Shown in pieces: positions 8,683 to 18,415 of a DNA stretch of 45,729 nt. The notes under the pieces were generated by a model. That model saw only the letters and a program-made list of their open reading frames with translations. It was not told the DNA's origin and made no database searches. Source of the DNA: Acidobacteriota bacterium (lineage in GTDB: Bacteria > Acidobacteriota > UBA6911). The DNA lies in assembly GCA_016933615.1 (NCBI GenBank), contig JAFGAO010000128.1, forward strand, positions 1 to 45,729, given 5' to 3'. The first letter of the stretch is position 1, and every line of letters starts with the position of its first letter. The position numbers were made by a program, and so were the translations under genes.

Positions 8683-8726
8683 TATTTGGAAAATAAAGTG
8701 GAATCAAGAATAACATTGAAAGATCA

Positions 8727-9332
8727 ATGATAGGACATTTGAGAGGCCGGCTTCTTCACAAGAAACCCAATTCCGTCATACTGGATGTCCAGGGCATCGG
8801 CTACGAGGTCTGCATTCCTCTAACCACCTTTTACGAACTCCCGGGCGAGGGAAACGAGGTTTCTCTCAACATTCATACACACGTTCGCGAAGACGCCCTT
8901 CTGCTGTTCGGATTCCATACCCGTCGCGAGAAGGACTTCTTCCTGAAGCTGATCTCGATCAGCGGGATCGGACCAAAACTCGCCGTCGTCATTCTTTCCG
9001 GGGCCCGGGTGGAGGAACTTGCCGCCGCCATCTCGGAAAGCAACCTGCCGCGGCTCACGGCCATCCCCGGGGTCGGACGCAAAACCGCGGAACGGATAAT
9101 ACTGGAACTCAAAAGCCAGATCACGGCGTTTCTCCTGCCGGAGCAGGCCGAAGCCATGCAAAAAGGCAATGTCTTCGGCGCCCTTGAAGAGGATGTCCTT
9201 TCGGCGCTTGTGAATCTGGGATATCCCAGGCCCGCCGCCGAAAAATCCCTGAAATCCGTTCTGAAATCCGACCGGTGCGAGCGGACATTCGAAGACGTAT
9301 TGAGGAACACCCTGCAGAGCCTTTCCGGGTAA
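8727..9332 (+). CDS. ruvA: Holliday junction branch migration protein RuvA
   Basis: Binds four-way DNA junctions as a tetramer and recruits the RuvB motor during recombinational repair. The 201-aa protein starts with the family-typical MIGHLRGRL and OB-fold region (DVQGIGYEV), followed by tandem helix-hairpin-helix motifs (SISGIGPKLAV and AIPGVGRKTAERII) and a C-terminal UBA-like domain III (ALVNLGYPRPAAEKSL) that contacts RuvB. The length is normal (about 200 aa). It lies 24 nt before ruvB, the common ruvAB pairing. The Shine-Dalgarno is weak (GAAAGA). ruvC is not in the window. Confidence 0.96.
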   Translation: MIGHLRGRLLHKKPNSVILDVQGIGYEVCIPLTTFYELPGEGNEVSLNIHTHVREDALLLFGFHTRREKDFFLKLISISGIGPKLAVVILSGARVEELAAAISESNLPRLTAIPGVGRKTAERIILELKSQITAFLLPEQAEAMQKGNVFGALEEDVLSALVNLGYPRPAAEKSLKSVLKSDRCERTFEDVLRNTLQSLSG

Positions 9333-9356
9333 TGCGGCTCACGAATACGGTACGGC

Positions 9357-10388
9357 ATGGCAAAACATACACCGGATCCCACAATCCTGAATCCCTCTCC
9401 ACAGTCCGAAGACAGGTCTTTCGAGCAGAGCCTGCGCCCGCAGTCGCTGAAACAGTATATCGGGCAGCAAAAAGTCAAGGACAACATTGAAATCAGCATC
9501 CGCGCGGCGGTCAACCGCCAGGAAGCTCTCGATCATGTGCTTCTCTACGGCCCTCCGGGCCTGGGGAAAACAACCCTGGCGTCCATCATTGCGAATGAAA
9601 TGAACGTGAATATCCGCACCACCAGCGGGCCGGTCATCGAAAAGCGCGGGGATCTCGCCGCGATCCTGACCAACCTCAAGCCGAACGACATCCTCTTCAT
9701 CGATGAAATTCACCGGCTCCACCCTTCCATCGAGGAAATCCTGTATCCGGCCATGGAGGATTATTATATCGACATCATGATCGGCGAAGGCCCCGGGGCG
9801 CGGAGCATCAAAATGCCCCTTCCCCATTTCACACTTGTGGGAGCCACGACGAGGGCCGGCCTCCTGACGGCGCCCCTGCGGGGCAGATTCGGAATCATTC
9901 ATCGCCTGGAATTCTACAACAGCCGGGAACTGGAGGTGATCGTGCGCCAGTCGGCCCGGACATTGGGGGTGGATATCGACGACGAGGGCGCGCTGGAGAT
10001 CGGCTCCCGAAGCCGGGGGACGCCCAGAATAGCCAACAGGCTGCTCCGGCGCGTGCGCGATTACGCGGAAGTCAGGGCCGACGGGCACATCAACAGGCAG
10101 GTAGCGACGGAAGCGCTGAAAATGATGGACGTGGACACTTACGGTTTTGATGAAATCGACCGCAAACTGATGCTCACGATTTTGGAAAAATACAACGGGG
10201 GCCCCGTCGGTGTGGCTTCTCTGGCCGCAGCTATCAGCGAGGACGCCGACGCCATCGAGGACATCTACGAACCCTACCTGATACAGATCGGCTTCATCGA
10301 CAGAACCCCGCGGGGCAGGATGGCCACCCGCCGGGCATTCGAGCACTTCAAGATCTCGCTTCCGTCGAACCAGAAAAACCTATTTTAA
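9357..10388 (+). CDS. ruvB: Holliday junction ATP-dependent helicase RuvB
   Basis: Hexameric AAA+ motor that drives branch migration with RuvA. The 343-aa protein shows the Walker [12 protein letters not shown], Walker [10 protein letters not shown], sensor region VGATTRAG, arginine-finger segment LRGRFG, and the C-terminal winged-helix ending in the family-typical [14 protein letters not shown]. Length and motif order are normal. The start at 9357 leaves a slightly long, variable N-terminal tail (about 20 residues) before the conserved [13 protein letters not shown]; no strong ribosome-binding site is present, so translation may be coupled to ruvA. Confidence 0.96.
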   Translation: MAKHTPDPTILNPSPQSEDRSFEQSLRPQSLKQYIGQQKVKDNIEISIRAAVNRQEALDHVLLYGPPGLGKTTLASIIANEMNVNIRTTSGPVIEKRGDLAAILTNLKPNDILFIDEIHRLHPSIEEILYPAMEDYYIDIMIGEGPGARSIKMPLPHFTLVGATTRAGLLTAPLRGRFGIIHRLEFYNSRELEVIVRQSARTLGVDIDDEGALEIGSRSRGTPRIANRLLRRVRDYAEVRADGHINRQVATEALKMMDVDTYGFDEIDRKLMLTILEKYNGGPVGVASLAAAISEDADAIEDIYEPYLIQIGFIDRTPRGRMATRRAFEHFKISLPSNQKNLF

Positions 10389-10425
10389 AAGAAGCCGGAA
10401 GCCGGGCGAAGGATAGTATACTTGT

Positions 10426-11385
10426 ATGCCTATGGCGGAATCCGTGGAACAGGAACCGAAAATACTCGAACTGCAACAGGCCGTGGAAACGGTCGTTCGC
10501 GGGAAACCCCAGGCGGTCAAGCTTTCACTGGTCTGCCTGCTCGCGGAAGGGCATCTGCTGATCGAGGACGTTCCCGGCGTCGGAAAAACGACCCTGGCCC
10601 AGGCAATCGCCGGGGTACTGAACTGTTCCTTCCGCAGAATCCAGTTTACGAGCGATCTGCTCCCCTCCGACATTTTGGGAGTCTCCGTTTTCAACCAGAC
10701 GCGCCAGTCTTTCGATTTCCGCAAAGGGCCGATCTTCCATAATATCGTCCTCGCCGACGAGTTGAACCGCACGACTCCGAAAACCCAGAGTGCGCTCCTG
10801 GAGGCCATGAGCGAAGGCAATGTCAGCGTAGACAACTGCACCCACGCGCTGCCACGGCCTTTCATGGTTATCGCCACGCAGAATCCCGTCGAGCACCACG
10901 GAACCTACCCGCTGCCGGAATCGCAGCTGGACCGCTTCCTTTTGCGCATCAAAATGGGCTACCCGGAAAATGACGCCGAAAAGGACATTCTGCGCAATCA
11001 GAGCCGGTCCCGGGGGCTGGATCGGCTGGGGCCCGTTATGCAGGCGGATGAAATTCTCCGGGCGCAATCCCTTGTGGACCGGGTCCGGGTCGAGGATTCC
11101 CTGCTCGACTACATTATGACCATCGTGGATGCCACGCGCCGATCGGAATTCCTGCAGGTCGGCGTCAGCCCCCGTGGAGCGCTCGCCCTTCGGCGGGCGG
11201 CGCAGGCGCTCGCCTGTTATGAATGCCGTGATTTCTGCATCCCGGACGACATAAAACAACTCGTCCTTCCCGTTCTGGCTCACCGGGTCATCGTAAGCTC
11301 CAAATATGTTTCTCCCTATAAACAGAGCCAGGAAGCCGAGGATATTCTCGCCGAGATGCTGAAAAACATTGCAGTGCCTCTTTAG
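10426..11385 (+). CDS. MoxR-family AAA+ ATPase
   Basis: A 319-aa MoxR ATPase: Walker A GVGKTTLAQA, Walker B ADELNRTTPKTQSALLEAM, sensor IATQNPVEHHGTYPLPE and the lid domain with SPRGALALRRAAQALA. MoxR proteins act as chaperone-like ATPases that assemble or activate partner complexes. It is followed by DUF58 and TgpA-type transglutaminase genes, the conserved MoxR/DUF58/TGase trio seen in many phyla, so it probably works with those cell-envelope proteins. AAGGA lies about 12 nt upstream; ATG at 10432 is an alternative start. Confidence 0.92.
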   Translation: MPMAESVEQEPKILELQQAVETVVRGKPQAVKLSLVCLLAEGHLLIEDVPGVGKTTLAQAIAGVLNCSFRRIQFTSDLLPSDILGVSVFNQTRQSFDFRKGPIFHNIVLADELNRTTPKTQSALLEAMSEGNVSVDNCTHALPRPFMVIATQNPVEHHGTYPLPESQLDRFLLRIKMGYPENDAEKDILRNQSRSRGLDRLGPVMQADEILRAQSLVDRVRVEDSLLDYIMTIVDATRRSEFLQVGVSPRGALALRRAAQALACYECRDFCIPDDIKQLVLPVLAHRVIVSSKYVSPYKQSQEAEDILAEMLKNIAVPL

Positions 11386-11525
11386 GCTCGCGCCGGAATG
11401 GAAACTTATTTTTGCGCGAATCCTCAGCATCGCATGCGGCAAAGCAGGACCGCCGTTTGAGTCCCGGTTCTTTTATGGAAAGAGTAACGCCAAAAACAGA
11501 CCCATAAACAGCGGTCTCAATCCCC

Positions 11526-12746
11526 ATGAATGCAAAATCTCCCTACCGGCTTTTTCCCCTCTCTTTCGCCGTTACGCGCGCGGGGGGGCTGTACCTCCTT
11601 ACAATTGTGCTTTTATCGCTCGCGTCGGTGCATTCGTCCAACAACCTGATCTTTATCATTCTTGCAACCATGATCGCGGCTTTTTTGGTTTCCAGCATCA
11701 TCGCCCGAAACAGCCTGAAGCATGTTTTGCTGTCGGTCCTGGTTCCGGAGCGGGTTTTTGAAGGAGATAAAGTCCCGGTCAAGGTAACCGTAAAAAACAC
11801 AAAACGCATCTTCCCCTCTTTTTCCATCGGCATTGAAGATTCCCCCGGGAAACCGGCGCAGGCCGCTTTCGCCTTTTTTGGAAGAATTGCCGGGACGCGG
11901 CCGGGGAGCCGCGGCGGCGATGCTGCGGCTAGCGCCGGATTGCACCCGATCGCGTATTTCCCGTTTCTGGGCCCGGGAGAAACCCATTCGGAGATAACCG
12001 TCCAGCATTTCCCGCTTCGGGGACAGTTCCGGTTTGAGGAGTTGCGGATTTCCACCCGCTTCCCCTTCGGGCTCTTCCGGCACAGCGACCGTACCGGAGT
12101 CCGGGGTGAGGTCCTCGTGTACCCTTCCGTAAAAGATATTTCCGCATACTTCCACCGTCTCCCCTTTCTTCCCGGGCTGCTCGAAGGCATGCAGAAAGGC
12201 CAGGGAGAAAACCTTTTCTCAATACGCCGGTATATTGAGGGAGAGAACACCCGCATCATCGACTGGAAAGCGACCGCCAAAACCAACGAGCTGATGGCGC
12301 GGGAATTTTCCCGTGAGGAAGAATGCAAGTTCTGCCTGATCCTGGATACGAGAACCGGCAAGCACGCGGAAGGCAGCCGCCGGGAGGAGTTCGAAAAGGC
12401 CGTTTCCTTCGCCGCGAGTATCGCGCTGCACTTTTTGGACCGGGGAGCCGAAGTGGAATTACTGACGCCCTTTTCCCACATGCCCCGCGGAACGGGCGCA
12501 AACCATCTGGACCACATACTCAGGTTTTTGGCTACTGTACAACACAGCAGGTCCGGTTCCGGGGCAAAGGCGGATGCTTCTCCTTGGTATATGCGGGAGT
12601 TTCCGGGGATCGAGGACGGCCGTGCGCTGAGACAGGTCTTTTCCGACAAGGTGTTCAAAATAATTCTGGCCCCGGATGAAATGAAGGAGGCCTACCCGCC
12701 GTCGGTCCGGCGTTCATCCCATTGGATCCGTTTCGAAGAGCTATGA
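11526..12746 (+). CDS. DUF58 domain membrane protein
   Basis: A 406-aa protein with two N-terminal hydrophobic helices (about 14-34 and 37-56), a beta-rich region, and the DUF58 signature (about 225-270) YIEGENTRIIDWKATAKTNELM followed by a von Willebrand A-like fold (LILDTRTG). DUF58 proteins accompany MoxR ATPases and are thought to be their vWA-like partners (family knowledge); the biochemical role is unknown. The gene lies 140 nt after moxR and overlaps the following transglutaminase by an ATGA junction. No Shine-Dalgarno is clear before ATG 11526. Confidence 0.88.
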   Translation: MNAKSPYRLFPLSFAVTRAGGLYLLTIVLLSLASVHSSNNLIFIILATMIAAFLVSSIIARNSLKHVLLSVLVPERVFEGDKVPVKVTVKNTKRIFPSFSIGIEDSPGKPAQAAFAFFGRIAGTRPGSRGGDAAASAGLHPIAYFPFLGPGETHSEITVQHFPLRGQFRFEELRISTRFPFGLFRHSDRTGVRGEVLVYPSVKDISAYFHRLPFLPGLLEGMQKGQGENLFSIRRYIEGENTRIIDWKATAKTNELMAREFSREEECKFCLILDTRTGKHAEGSRREEFEKAVSFAASIALHFLDRGAEVELLTPFSHMPRGTGANHLDHILRFLATVQHSRSGSGAKADASPWYMREFPGIEDGRALRQVFSDKVFKIILAPDEMKEAYPPSVRRSSHWIRFEEL

Positions 12747-14902
12747 CTTTCGAAAAGAACTTTAAGGCATCTTCCTATTGCATGACAGGTGCCGGCTTCG
12801 CGGCCGTCGCCACAACCGGCAGGCTGCATTGGCTGCCCATGCTGGTATTTGCAGGCGCCTTCATCGCAGGCTGTCTTATCAACACCTCCCGGCTGCAGGA
12901 AAAGATTCCCAAACGGCTCCTGAACGGCATCGGCATTTTGTATTTCCTGCTTTTCACGTTGGACCTTTTCCTGCTCTCCAGCCCCTTCATCATTGCCGCC
13001 ATCCACCTGATTCTGGCCGCGTCGGTTGTCAAAATTCTCACTTCGTCGAAAAACCGGGATTATTTCTATCTCTACCTGATAAGTTTTACCCTCCTGCTGG
13101 CCGCCTCCTCATTGAAGGTCGACCTGATATTCGGAGTCTGCCTGCTGATTTTTATCTTCTCCGCGGTCCATACCTTCATTCTGTTTGAAATGCGATGCAG
13201 CGGCAGGGCCATACAGAAGAGAATCCGGGTGCATCCGTTTGCGGCAACCAATCCCGGCAAGGAATCCGGCCCGGAGCTCTTTTCTCCATTCCCCGTCGGG
13301 CTCCTTTCCGTCATCTCCTTCGGAATAACCTGTTTGATCCTTCTGGTTGCCCTGCCCCTGTTTCTCCTCTTACCCCGCTCCGGGTCCGGCTACAGCCGGC
13401 AACCTTCGGGGGAAACCCGATTCGTCAGCGGTTTTTCCGAAACCGTGGAACTGGGCCGCGCCGGAAGCATCCAGCAATCCGATAAAGTGGTGATGAGGGT
13501 GCGGACGCTCCACCCCCCTTCGCAGCTGCCCGGGGACCTGAAATGGAGGGGACTGGCGTTCGACAATTACGACGGCCGCGCCTGGAGACGCAGCGATCCC
13601 GTGCGCTATCCCGTCCCCACACAGGGAAGGTATTTCAAACTGCAGGACACCGCCCGCGGAACCGACTGGCTGCACCAGTCCTTCTTTGTCGAGTCCCTGT
13701 CCGCCGATGTCGTTTTTGCCTCACGAAACGCCCTGGCCGTCTCAAGGGACGCGGGAACCCTTTTGCGGGATTCTTCCGAAAACCTTTATGCAGGTTCGCG
13801 TAAACAGACAAAGCTGAGATACGATGTCATTTCCGACCGGACCCGCCCGAACGCGGAATTCGCTCCCGATACGGGACTCATCCCGGTCGACATTCTTGAT
13901 ACCTGCCTCCAGTTACCGCCCCTGGACGGCAGGATAGCGGAACTCACCGGCCAGGTGACCGCCATGGCCGGGAACAATTATGAAAAGGCCGTGGCCCTGG
14001 AACGATACCTCGGCACCCGCTACCTCTACAGCCTCGAACTTAAAGCAACCCCGGGATCGGAGGATCCGCTTTCGGTGTTCCTTTTTGAAACCCGCCGGGG
14101 GCATTGTGAATACTTTGCGACCGCGATGGCGGTCATGCTTCGCTACGCAGGTATCCCGTCGCGTCTCGTAAACGGATTCCGCATCGGAGAATACAATCCG
14201 ATCGGCGACAGCTGGACCGTGCGCCAGTACCATGCCCACAGCTGGGTCGAAGCCTACTTCCCTTCACAGGGCTGGATGGAATTCGATCCCACGCCGGCGC
14301 AACGGCAACCCCCCAGGGCGGGGTTTGCCAAATTCTGGATCGACATGGCCGGCGCCGTCGATCTCTGGTGGTGGGAACGAGTCTTGAACTACGACTATTC
14401 CCGTCAATACAATGTTGTCGCATCCATTCATTCTTTTTCCGCGGATGCTGTGGACTGCATCCGCAGCATGGCGGCGGGCATTTACGACAGCAGCCGCAAA
14501 GGACTGCTTGGGGTCGTATCCCCGGAAGAGGGTTTCGCGCCGTGGAAGGCTGGGATTGTGGCCGCCGCGATTCTATTGTGGGCGGCCCTGCGGATACGGC
14601 CCCTCCGCAGGGGCCTGCTGAAACATGTGCGGCCCGTCCTTTACCGGAACCGGCCGCGGCTTTACGCGGCGAGCTTCTACACGGAAGCGCTGGAGCTGCT
14701 CTCGAAATACGGGATAGTGCGCTTCCCCGCTCAAACTCCGATGGAATTCGCCCTGGGCCTTGCCTGCCACCCGGCTGGGTCAGCTCTGGTCGAACTGACC
14801 CGCCTGTACTACCGTATCCGCTTCGGCCCGCCGGAAATGCTTCCGCAAAACCAGGAAGCGGAACAGCTGCTCCAATCCATCCGCAGGTCTCTGTCGGGCT
14901 AG
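12743..14902 (+). CDS. TgpA-type membrane transglutaminase-like protein
   Basis: About 719 residues with several N-terminal membrane helices (DUF3488/TgpA-N region, roughly 1-200), a periplasmic transglutaminase core, a further helix near 620 and a cytoplasmic C-terminal DUF4129-like tail. The cysteine-protease triad is intact: C455 in RGHCEYFATA, H499 in HAHSWVE and D515 in EFDPTP. The ORF track uses a TTG at 12722; ATG 12743 overlapping the DUF58 stop (ATGA) is preferred as a translationally coupled start. It belongs to the moxR-DUF58-tgpA cluster and probably remodels or cross-links an envelope substrate; the substrate is not known. Confidence 0.88.
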   Translation: MTFEKNFKASSYCMTGAGFAAVATTGRLHWLPMLVFAGAFIAGCLINTSRLQEKIPKRLLNGIGILYFLLFTLDLFLLSSPFIIAAIHLILAASVVKILTSSKNRDYFYLYLISFTLLLAASSLKVDLIFGVCLLIFIFSAVHTFILFEMRCSGRAIQKRIRVHPFAATNPGKESGPELFSPFPVGLLSVISFGITCLILLVALPLFLLLPRSGSGYSRQPSGETRFVSGFSETVELGRAGSIQQSDKVVMRVRTLHPPSQLPGDLKWRGLAFDNYDGRAWRRSDPVRYPVPTQGRYFKLQDTARGTDWLHQSFFVESLSADVVFASRNALAVSRDAGTLLRDSSENLYAGSRKQTKLRYDVISDRTRPNAEFAPDTGLIPVDILDTCLQLPPLDGRIAELTGQVTAMAGNNYEKAVALERYLGTRYLYSLELKATPGSEDPLSVFLFETRRGHCEYFATAMAVMLRYAGIPSRLVNGFRIGEYNPIGDSWTVRQYHAHSWVEAYFPSQGWMEFDPTPAQRQPPRAGFAKFWIDMAGAVDLWWWERVLNYDYSRQYNVVASIHSFSADAVDCIRSMAAGIYDSSRKGLLGVVSPEEGFAPWKAGIVAAAILLWAALRIRPLRRGLLKHVRPVLYRNRPRLYAASFYTEALELLSKYGIVRFPAQTPMEFALGLACHPAGSALVELTRLYYRIRFGPPEMLPQNQEAEQLLQSIRRSLSG

Positions 14903-14974
14903 AAAGTCAGTTTTTATCCTCTTGATAGAACGTCTCCGGGTATTTACCATTCAATCTTTGAAAGGGGTGTTTCT

Positions 14975-16318
14975 TTGGCCAAGATCGGATTCATCAGCCT
15001 GGGGTGTCCCAAGAACCTTGTGGACAGCGAGGTCATGGTCGGCCTTCTGCAGAAAAAGGGCCATACGATCACGGCCGATCCCGCTGAAGCGGAAATCCTG
15101 GTCGTCAATACCTGCAGTTTCATCGAAGCTTCCAGGATGGAATCCATCGAGACAATCCTCGAAGCCGCCCGGCTGAAGAATTCAGGCGCATGCAGGAAAC
15201 TCGTCGTTGCGGGATGCCTGGCGGAACGCTACCCGAAGCAAATCCTCGAGAATCTCAAGGAGGTGGACGCCCTGGTAGGCGTCAATCAAATCGAGGACAT
15301 CGTCCGTGTGGTGTCCGATGAGCCTGTGAACCTTCCGGATTCTTACGGGCGCAGCGACGCGGACCTCTATCTGTATGACCACACGACTCCGCGCGCCCTG
15401 ATCGGGCCGCGCCACTCGGCCTACGTCAAAATTTCCGAGGGGTGCGACCACGCCTGCGCCTTCTGCGTCATCCCGAAAATCAGGGGCCGCTACCGGAGCC
15501 GCAGCATCCCTTCCCTGGTGAAGGAGGCCACACGCCTCGCGTCGCGGGGAGTGAAGGAAATCATCCTGATCTCGCAGGACACGACAAGCTACGGCTTGGA
15601 CTTCGGCATGCAGGACGGGCTGGCTTCCCTGCTGGAAGCGCTCGCGGGAATCAGACCCCTCCGCTGGATCCGGGTCTTGTACGCTTATCCGAGCCTTTTC
15701 AGCGACCGGCTTATCGGGGCCATGAACTCCAGCGAAAAAATCTGCAGATACGTCGATATGCCGCTGCAGCACGCCAGCGCCCGTGTGCTGAAAGCCATGA
15801 AGCGCGGCGGCACCCGCAAAAGCCTCAGCCGCCTCGTAGGCCATATTCGGAAAAAGATTCCCGGGGTTGCCTTCCGGACGGCCATGATTGTCGGTTTCCC
15901 GGGAGAAACGAAGGCGGACTTCCTTGAATTGAAGGATTTCTGCAGAGAAATGGAATTTGACCGCCTTGGAGTCTTCACATATTCGGACGAAGAGGATACG
16001 ATAGCCGGTGCCCTGTATCCCAAAATACCGGGCCGGACGGCCGAGTACCGGCGCCGGGTGCTGATGCAGCAGCAGAAGCGGATTTCGGCGCGGAAAAACC
16101 GCGCCCTGATCGGGCAGAAACTGCCGGTGCTGGTGCAAGGGCCGGCGCGGGAAAGCGATCTGCTGCTCGAGGGGAGGCTGCAGTCGCAGGCCCCTGAAAT
16201 AGACGGAATCTGCCTGATCAACGATTCTGAAATTGACGACGTGAAAAGCGGCCGTCTCTATACCGTCGAAATTACCCGGGCGTTCGATCACGATCTCCTG
16301 GGCAGAATTGTGAGATAA
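14975..16318 (+). CDS. rimO: Ribosomal protein S12 methylthiotransferase RimO
   Basis: A radical SAM methylthiotransferase that thiomethylates the conserved Asp of ribosomal protein uS12. The 447-aa protein has the RimO-type opening IGFISLGCPKNLVDSE, UPF0004-domain cluster ligands C11, C47 and C81, the radical SAM CX3CX2C at C157/C161/C164 (GCDHACAFC), and a C-terminal TRAM domain. The SLGCPKN.VDSE opening separates it from MiaB. Translation starts at TTG 14975, preceded by AAGGGG 7 nt upstream; no better ATG fits the conserved N-terminus. It lies 72 nt after the transglutaminase gene. Confidence 0.95.
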   Translation: MAKIGFISLGCPKNLVDSEVMVGLLQKKGHTITADPAEAEILVVNTCSFIEASRMESIETILEAARLKNSGACRKLVVAGCLAERYPKQILENLKEVDALVGVNQIEDIVRVVSDEPVNLPDSYGRSDADLYLYDHTTPRALIGPRHSAYVKISEGCDHACAFCVIPKIRGRYRSRSIPSLVKEATRLASRGVKEIILISQDTTSYGLDFGMQDGLASLLEALAGIRPLRWIRVLYAYPSLFSDRLIGAMNSSEKICRYVDMPLQHASARVLKAMKRGGTRKSLSRLVGHIRKKIPGVAFRTAMIVGFPGETKADFLELKDFCREMEFDRLGVFTYSDEEDTIAGALYPKIPGRTAEYRRRVLMQQQKRISARKNRALIGQKLPVLVQGPARESDLLLEGRLQSQAPEIDGICLINDSEIDDVKSGRLYTVEITRAFDHDLLGRIVR

Positions 16319-16367
16319 AACCGTCCGACCCGGACCGATGCGGCTTCCACTGTCAAGGTGCCCGTTC

Positions 16368-16550
16368 ATGAAATGCCCGCTTTGCGGTAAAGAGGTTAAG
16401 GATTTGAAACAGCCGTGCAGGCCTTTCTGCAGCGAACGCTGCAAGCTCATCGACCTGGGGAATTGGATTTCCGGGGAATATCGTGTTCCCCTCCCGGAAA
16501 CCAATGAAAAAGACGGGGAGAATGCAACCGAAGATCCGGGGGAAGAATGA
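16368..16550 (+). CDS. yacG: YacG-family zinc-binding protein
   Basis: A 60-aa protein with the YacG four-cysteine zinc site: CPLCGKEV then FCSERCKLIDLGNWISGEYRVP. In E. coli YacG binds gyrase B and inhibits it; in other bacteria the role is less certain. The ORF track begins at 16338, but ATG 16368 puts the start directly before the zinc motif as in the family and has AAGGTG 8 nt upstream. Its stop overlaps the start of pgpA (ATGA), so the two are translationally coupled. The tail is acidic and low-complexity. Confidence 0.88.
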   Translation: MKCPLCGKEVKDLKQPCRPFCSERCKLIDLGNWISGEYRVPLPETNEKDGENATEDPGEE

Positions 16551-17008
16551 AACTCCAGATATCCCGAACAATCGCCAGCCTGCTGTACCTGGGCTTTGTG
16601 CCCGGAATGCCGGGAACCTACAGTTCCATCATCACCGCCCTCGTCTTCTATTGGATTCATTCCTCAAGCGGCCGTATATCGTCGGAAATTCATCTTGCTT
16701 CCGTAGGCCTGATCACGCTGGCCGGCATTTTCGCTTCCGCCGAGATCAGCCGCAGAACCGGCAATGAAGATCCGTCCTACATCGTCATCGACGAAGCCGC
16801 GGGGCAGCTGCTCACCTTCCTGCTGGTTCCGGTCAGTGCATGGAATGTATTCCTCGGTATCCTGGCGTTTAGGACCTTCGACATCTGGAAACCCTACCCC
16901 ATCCGGAAACTGGAACGGCTGGGAAAAGGAGTGGGGGTTATGGCAGACGACCTCCTGGCCGGGATATATGCAAATGTCGCACTGCAGATTATTAATCTTT
17001 TACTTTAA
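16547..17008 (+). CDS. pgpA: Phosphatidylglycerophosphatase A
   Basis: A 153-aa inner-membrane phosphatase that removes phosphate from phosphatidylglycerol phosphate to give phosphatidylglycerol. The PgpA signatures are present: FVPGMPGTYSS, DPSYIVIDEAAGQL (the acidic catalytic segment) and FRTFDIWKPYPIRKLERL followed by GVGVMADDLLAG. Hydrophobic segments occupy about 30-70, 85-105 and the C-terminus. It starts at the ATG overlapping the yacG stop. A second phospholipid gene, plsY, lies further along the same strand. Confidence 0.94.
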   Translation: MKLQISRTIASLLYLGFVPGMPGTYSSIITALVFYWIHSSSGRISSEIHLASVGLITLAGIFASAEISRRTGNEDPSYIVIDEAAGQLLTFLLVPVSAWNVFLGILAFRTFDIWKPYPIRKLERLGKGVGVMADDLLAGIYANVALQIINLLL

Positions 17009-17064
17009 CTCTTTACTATAAATATTTATTTTTAATATAGTTTTTAAAAAATATAGAGGTATCT

Positions 17065-18306
17065 ATGAAAGCCGAGATCATCGCTGTCGGCTCGGAACTG
17101 CTGACACCGGACAGCAGCGACACCAACTCGCTTTATTTGACGCAAAAATTAAATGAAGCCGGCTGTGATGTGCAGCTGAAGACCATCGTCGGGGATGTTC
17201 GGGAAGACATCGAGGAGATTCTGCGGCAGGCTCTGCGGCGTTCCGACCTGATCCTGTTCAGCGGCGGGCTGGGGCCGACCATGGACGATCTGACGCGCTC
17301 GGCCGTAGCCGGCGCCCTTGACCGCCCGCTCATAAAGGATCCCGGGTTATTGGAAGAGTTGCGCCGGAAATTCGCTTCACGCGGCTTCATAATGTCCCCG
17401 AACAACGAACGCCAGGCGGAAGTCATCCTTGGGGCCGACATTCTGGAAAACCGAATGGGAACCGCGCCAGGCATGTGGATTGAGGAGAAAGACCGGATCG
17501 TTATCCTGCTGCCCGGCCCTCCCAGGGAGCTTCAATCCGTTTTCGAAAACCACGCCCTCCCCCGCATCCTCAAAAAGAGCGGTGAAACCAGGCTTGAAAC
17601 CAGATCCTTTTTTATCACCGGCATGACCGAGTCGGAACTGGATGCGCAACTTGCGCCGATCTATACGGCCTATCCCCGGGTGAGGACCACAATTCTGGCG
17701 GGCACCAGGCATATTTCCGTGCGCCTCTATTGCTGGACGCAGCAGGGTTCCGGCCGCAGGGATCTTGACGAACTCGCCTCCAGGTTTCAGGAGAAAATAG
17801 GACCGGCGATTTTTTCAACGCAGGATGAACCGATGGAGGAAGTGGTCGGCCGGATGCTGCGGGAATCGCGCAATACGCTTGCGATTGCGGAATCCTGCAC
17901 CGCCGGGATGCTCGGGATGCATGTGACCCGCGTGCCGGGGAGCTCCGATTATTTCATGGGCGGCATTGAATGCTACAGCGACGCGGCAAAGATTGATCTG
18001 TGCGGCGTGCCTCCCGGTTTGATCCGCCAACACGGGGCGGTCAGCGCGCAAGTCGCGGAAGCGCTGGCTGCAGGCGTCCGGGAGAAGCTGCGCGCATCGA
18101 TAGGCCTGTCCATTACAGGGATAGCCGGACCCGGCGGAGGCTCCCCGGAAAAACCGGTCGGGCTTGTTTACATCGGCCTGGCCGACGGATCCGGCACCCT
18201 GAACCGTCATCGAATCATGCCTGGAGACCGGGAATCCGTTCGGGAGCGCTCCACCTATCTCGCTCTTTCCTGGCTCCGCCGGTTTTTGATGAAAAACATG
18301 GGATAG
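17065..18306 (+). CDS. cinA: CinA family protein (NMN amidohydrolase-like, MoaB-like N-terminal domain)
   Basis: A 413-aa two-domain protein. The N-terminal MoaB/MogA-like domain (about 1-170) carries AVGSELL and LFSGGLGPTMDDLT; the C-terminal CinA/PncC domain (about 255-410) carries AESCTAGMLG, YSDAAKIDLCGV and GIAGPGGGSPEKPVG, which in PncC deamidates nicotinamide mononucleotide. The full-length form can combine ADP-ribose pyrophosphatase and NMN deamidase activity in NAD recycling (family knowledge). The preceding 56 nt are strikingly AT-rich, probably its own promoter, and AGAGGT lies before the ATG. The name reflects competence linkage in some Firmicutes; no competence genes are here. 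Confidence 0.94.
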   Translation: MKAEIIAVGSELLTPDSSDTNSLYLTQKLNEAGCDVQLKTIVGDVREDIEEILRQALRRSDLILFSGGLGPTMDDLTRSAVAGALDRPLIKDPGLLEELRRKFASRGFIMSPNNERQAEVILGADILENRMGTAPGMWIEEKDRIVILLPGPPRELQSVFENHALPRILKKSGETRLETRSFFITGMTESELDAQLAPIYTAYPRVRTTILAGTRHISVRLYCWTQQGSGRRDLDELASRFQEKIGPAIFSTQDEPMEEVVGRMLRESRNTLAIAESCTAGMLGMHVTRVPGSSDYFMGGIECYSDAAKIDLCGVPPGLIRQHGAVSAQVAEALAAGVREKLRASIGLSITGIAGPGGGSPEKPVGLVYIGLADGSGTLNRHRIMPGDRESVRERSTYLALSWLRRFLMKNMG

Positions 18307-18415
18307 CACGCTCCATTTTCCGTTCAGGATTAAACGCCGAGGGCTCTCCGTATGTAAAAATGAGTGGAGATCCTCAGACTTTGAACCCTGGAACGCGAAC
18401 GCTGAACGGCATACG

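Noticed and set aside
15182-16660. 492-aa minus-strand ORF opposite rimO
   Set aside because: rimO is unmistakable on the plus strand and this frame has no family motif.
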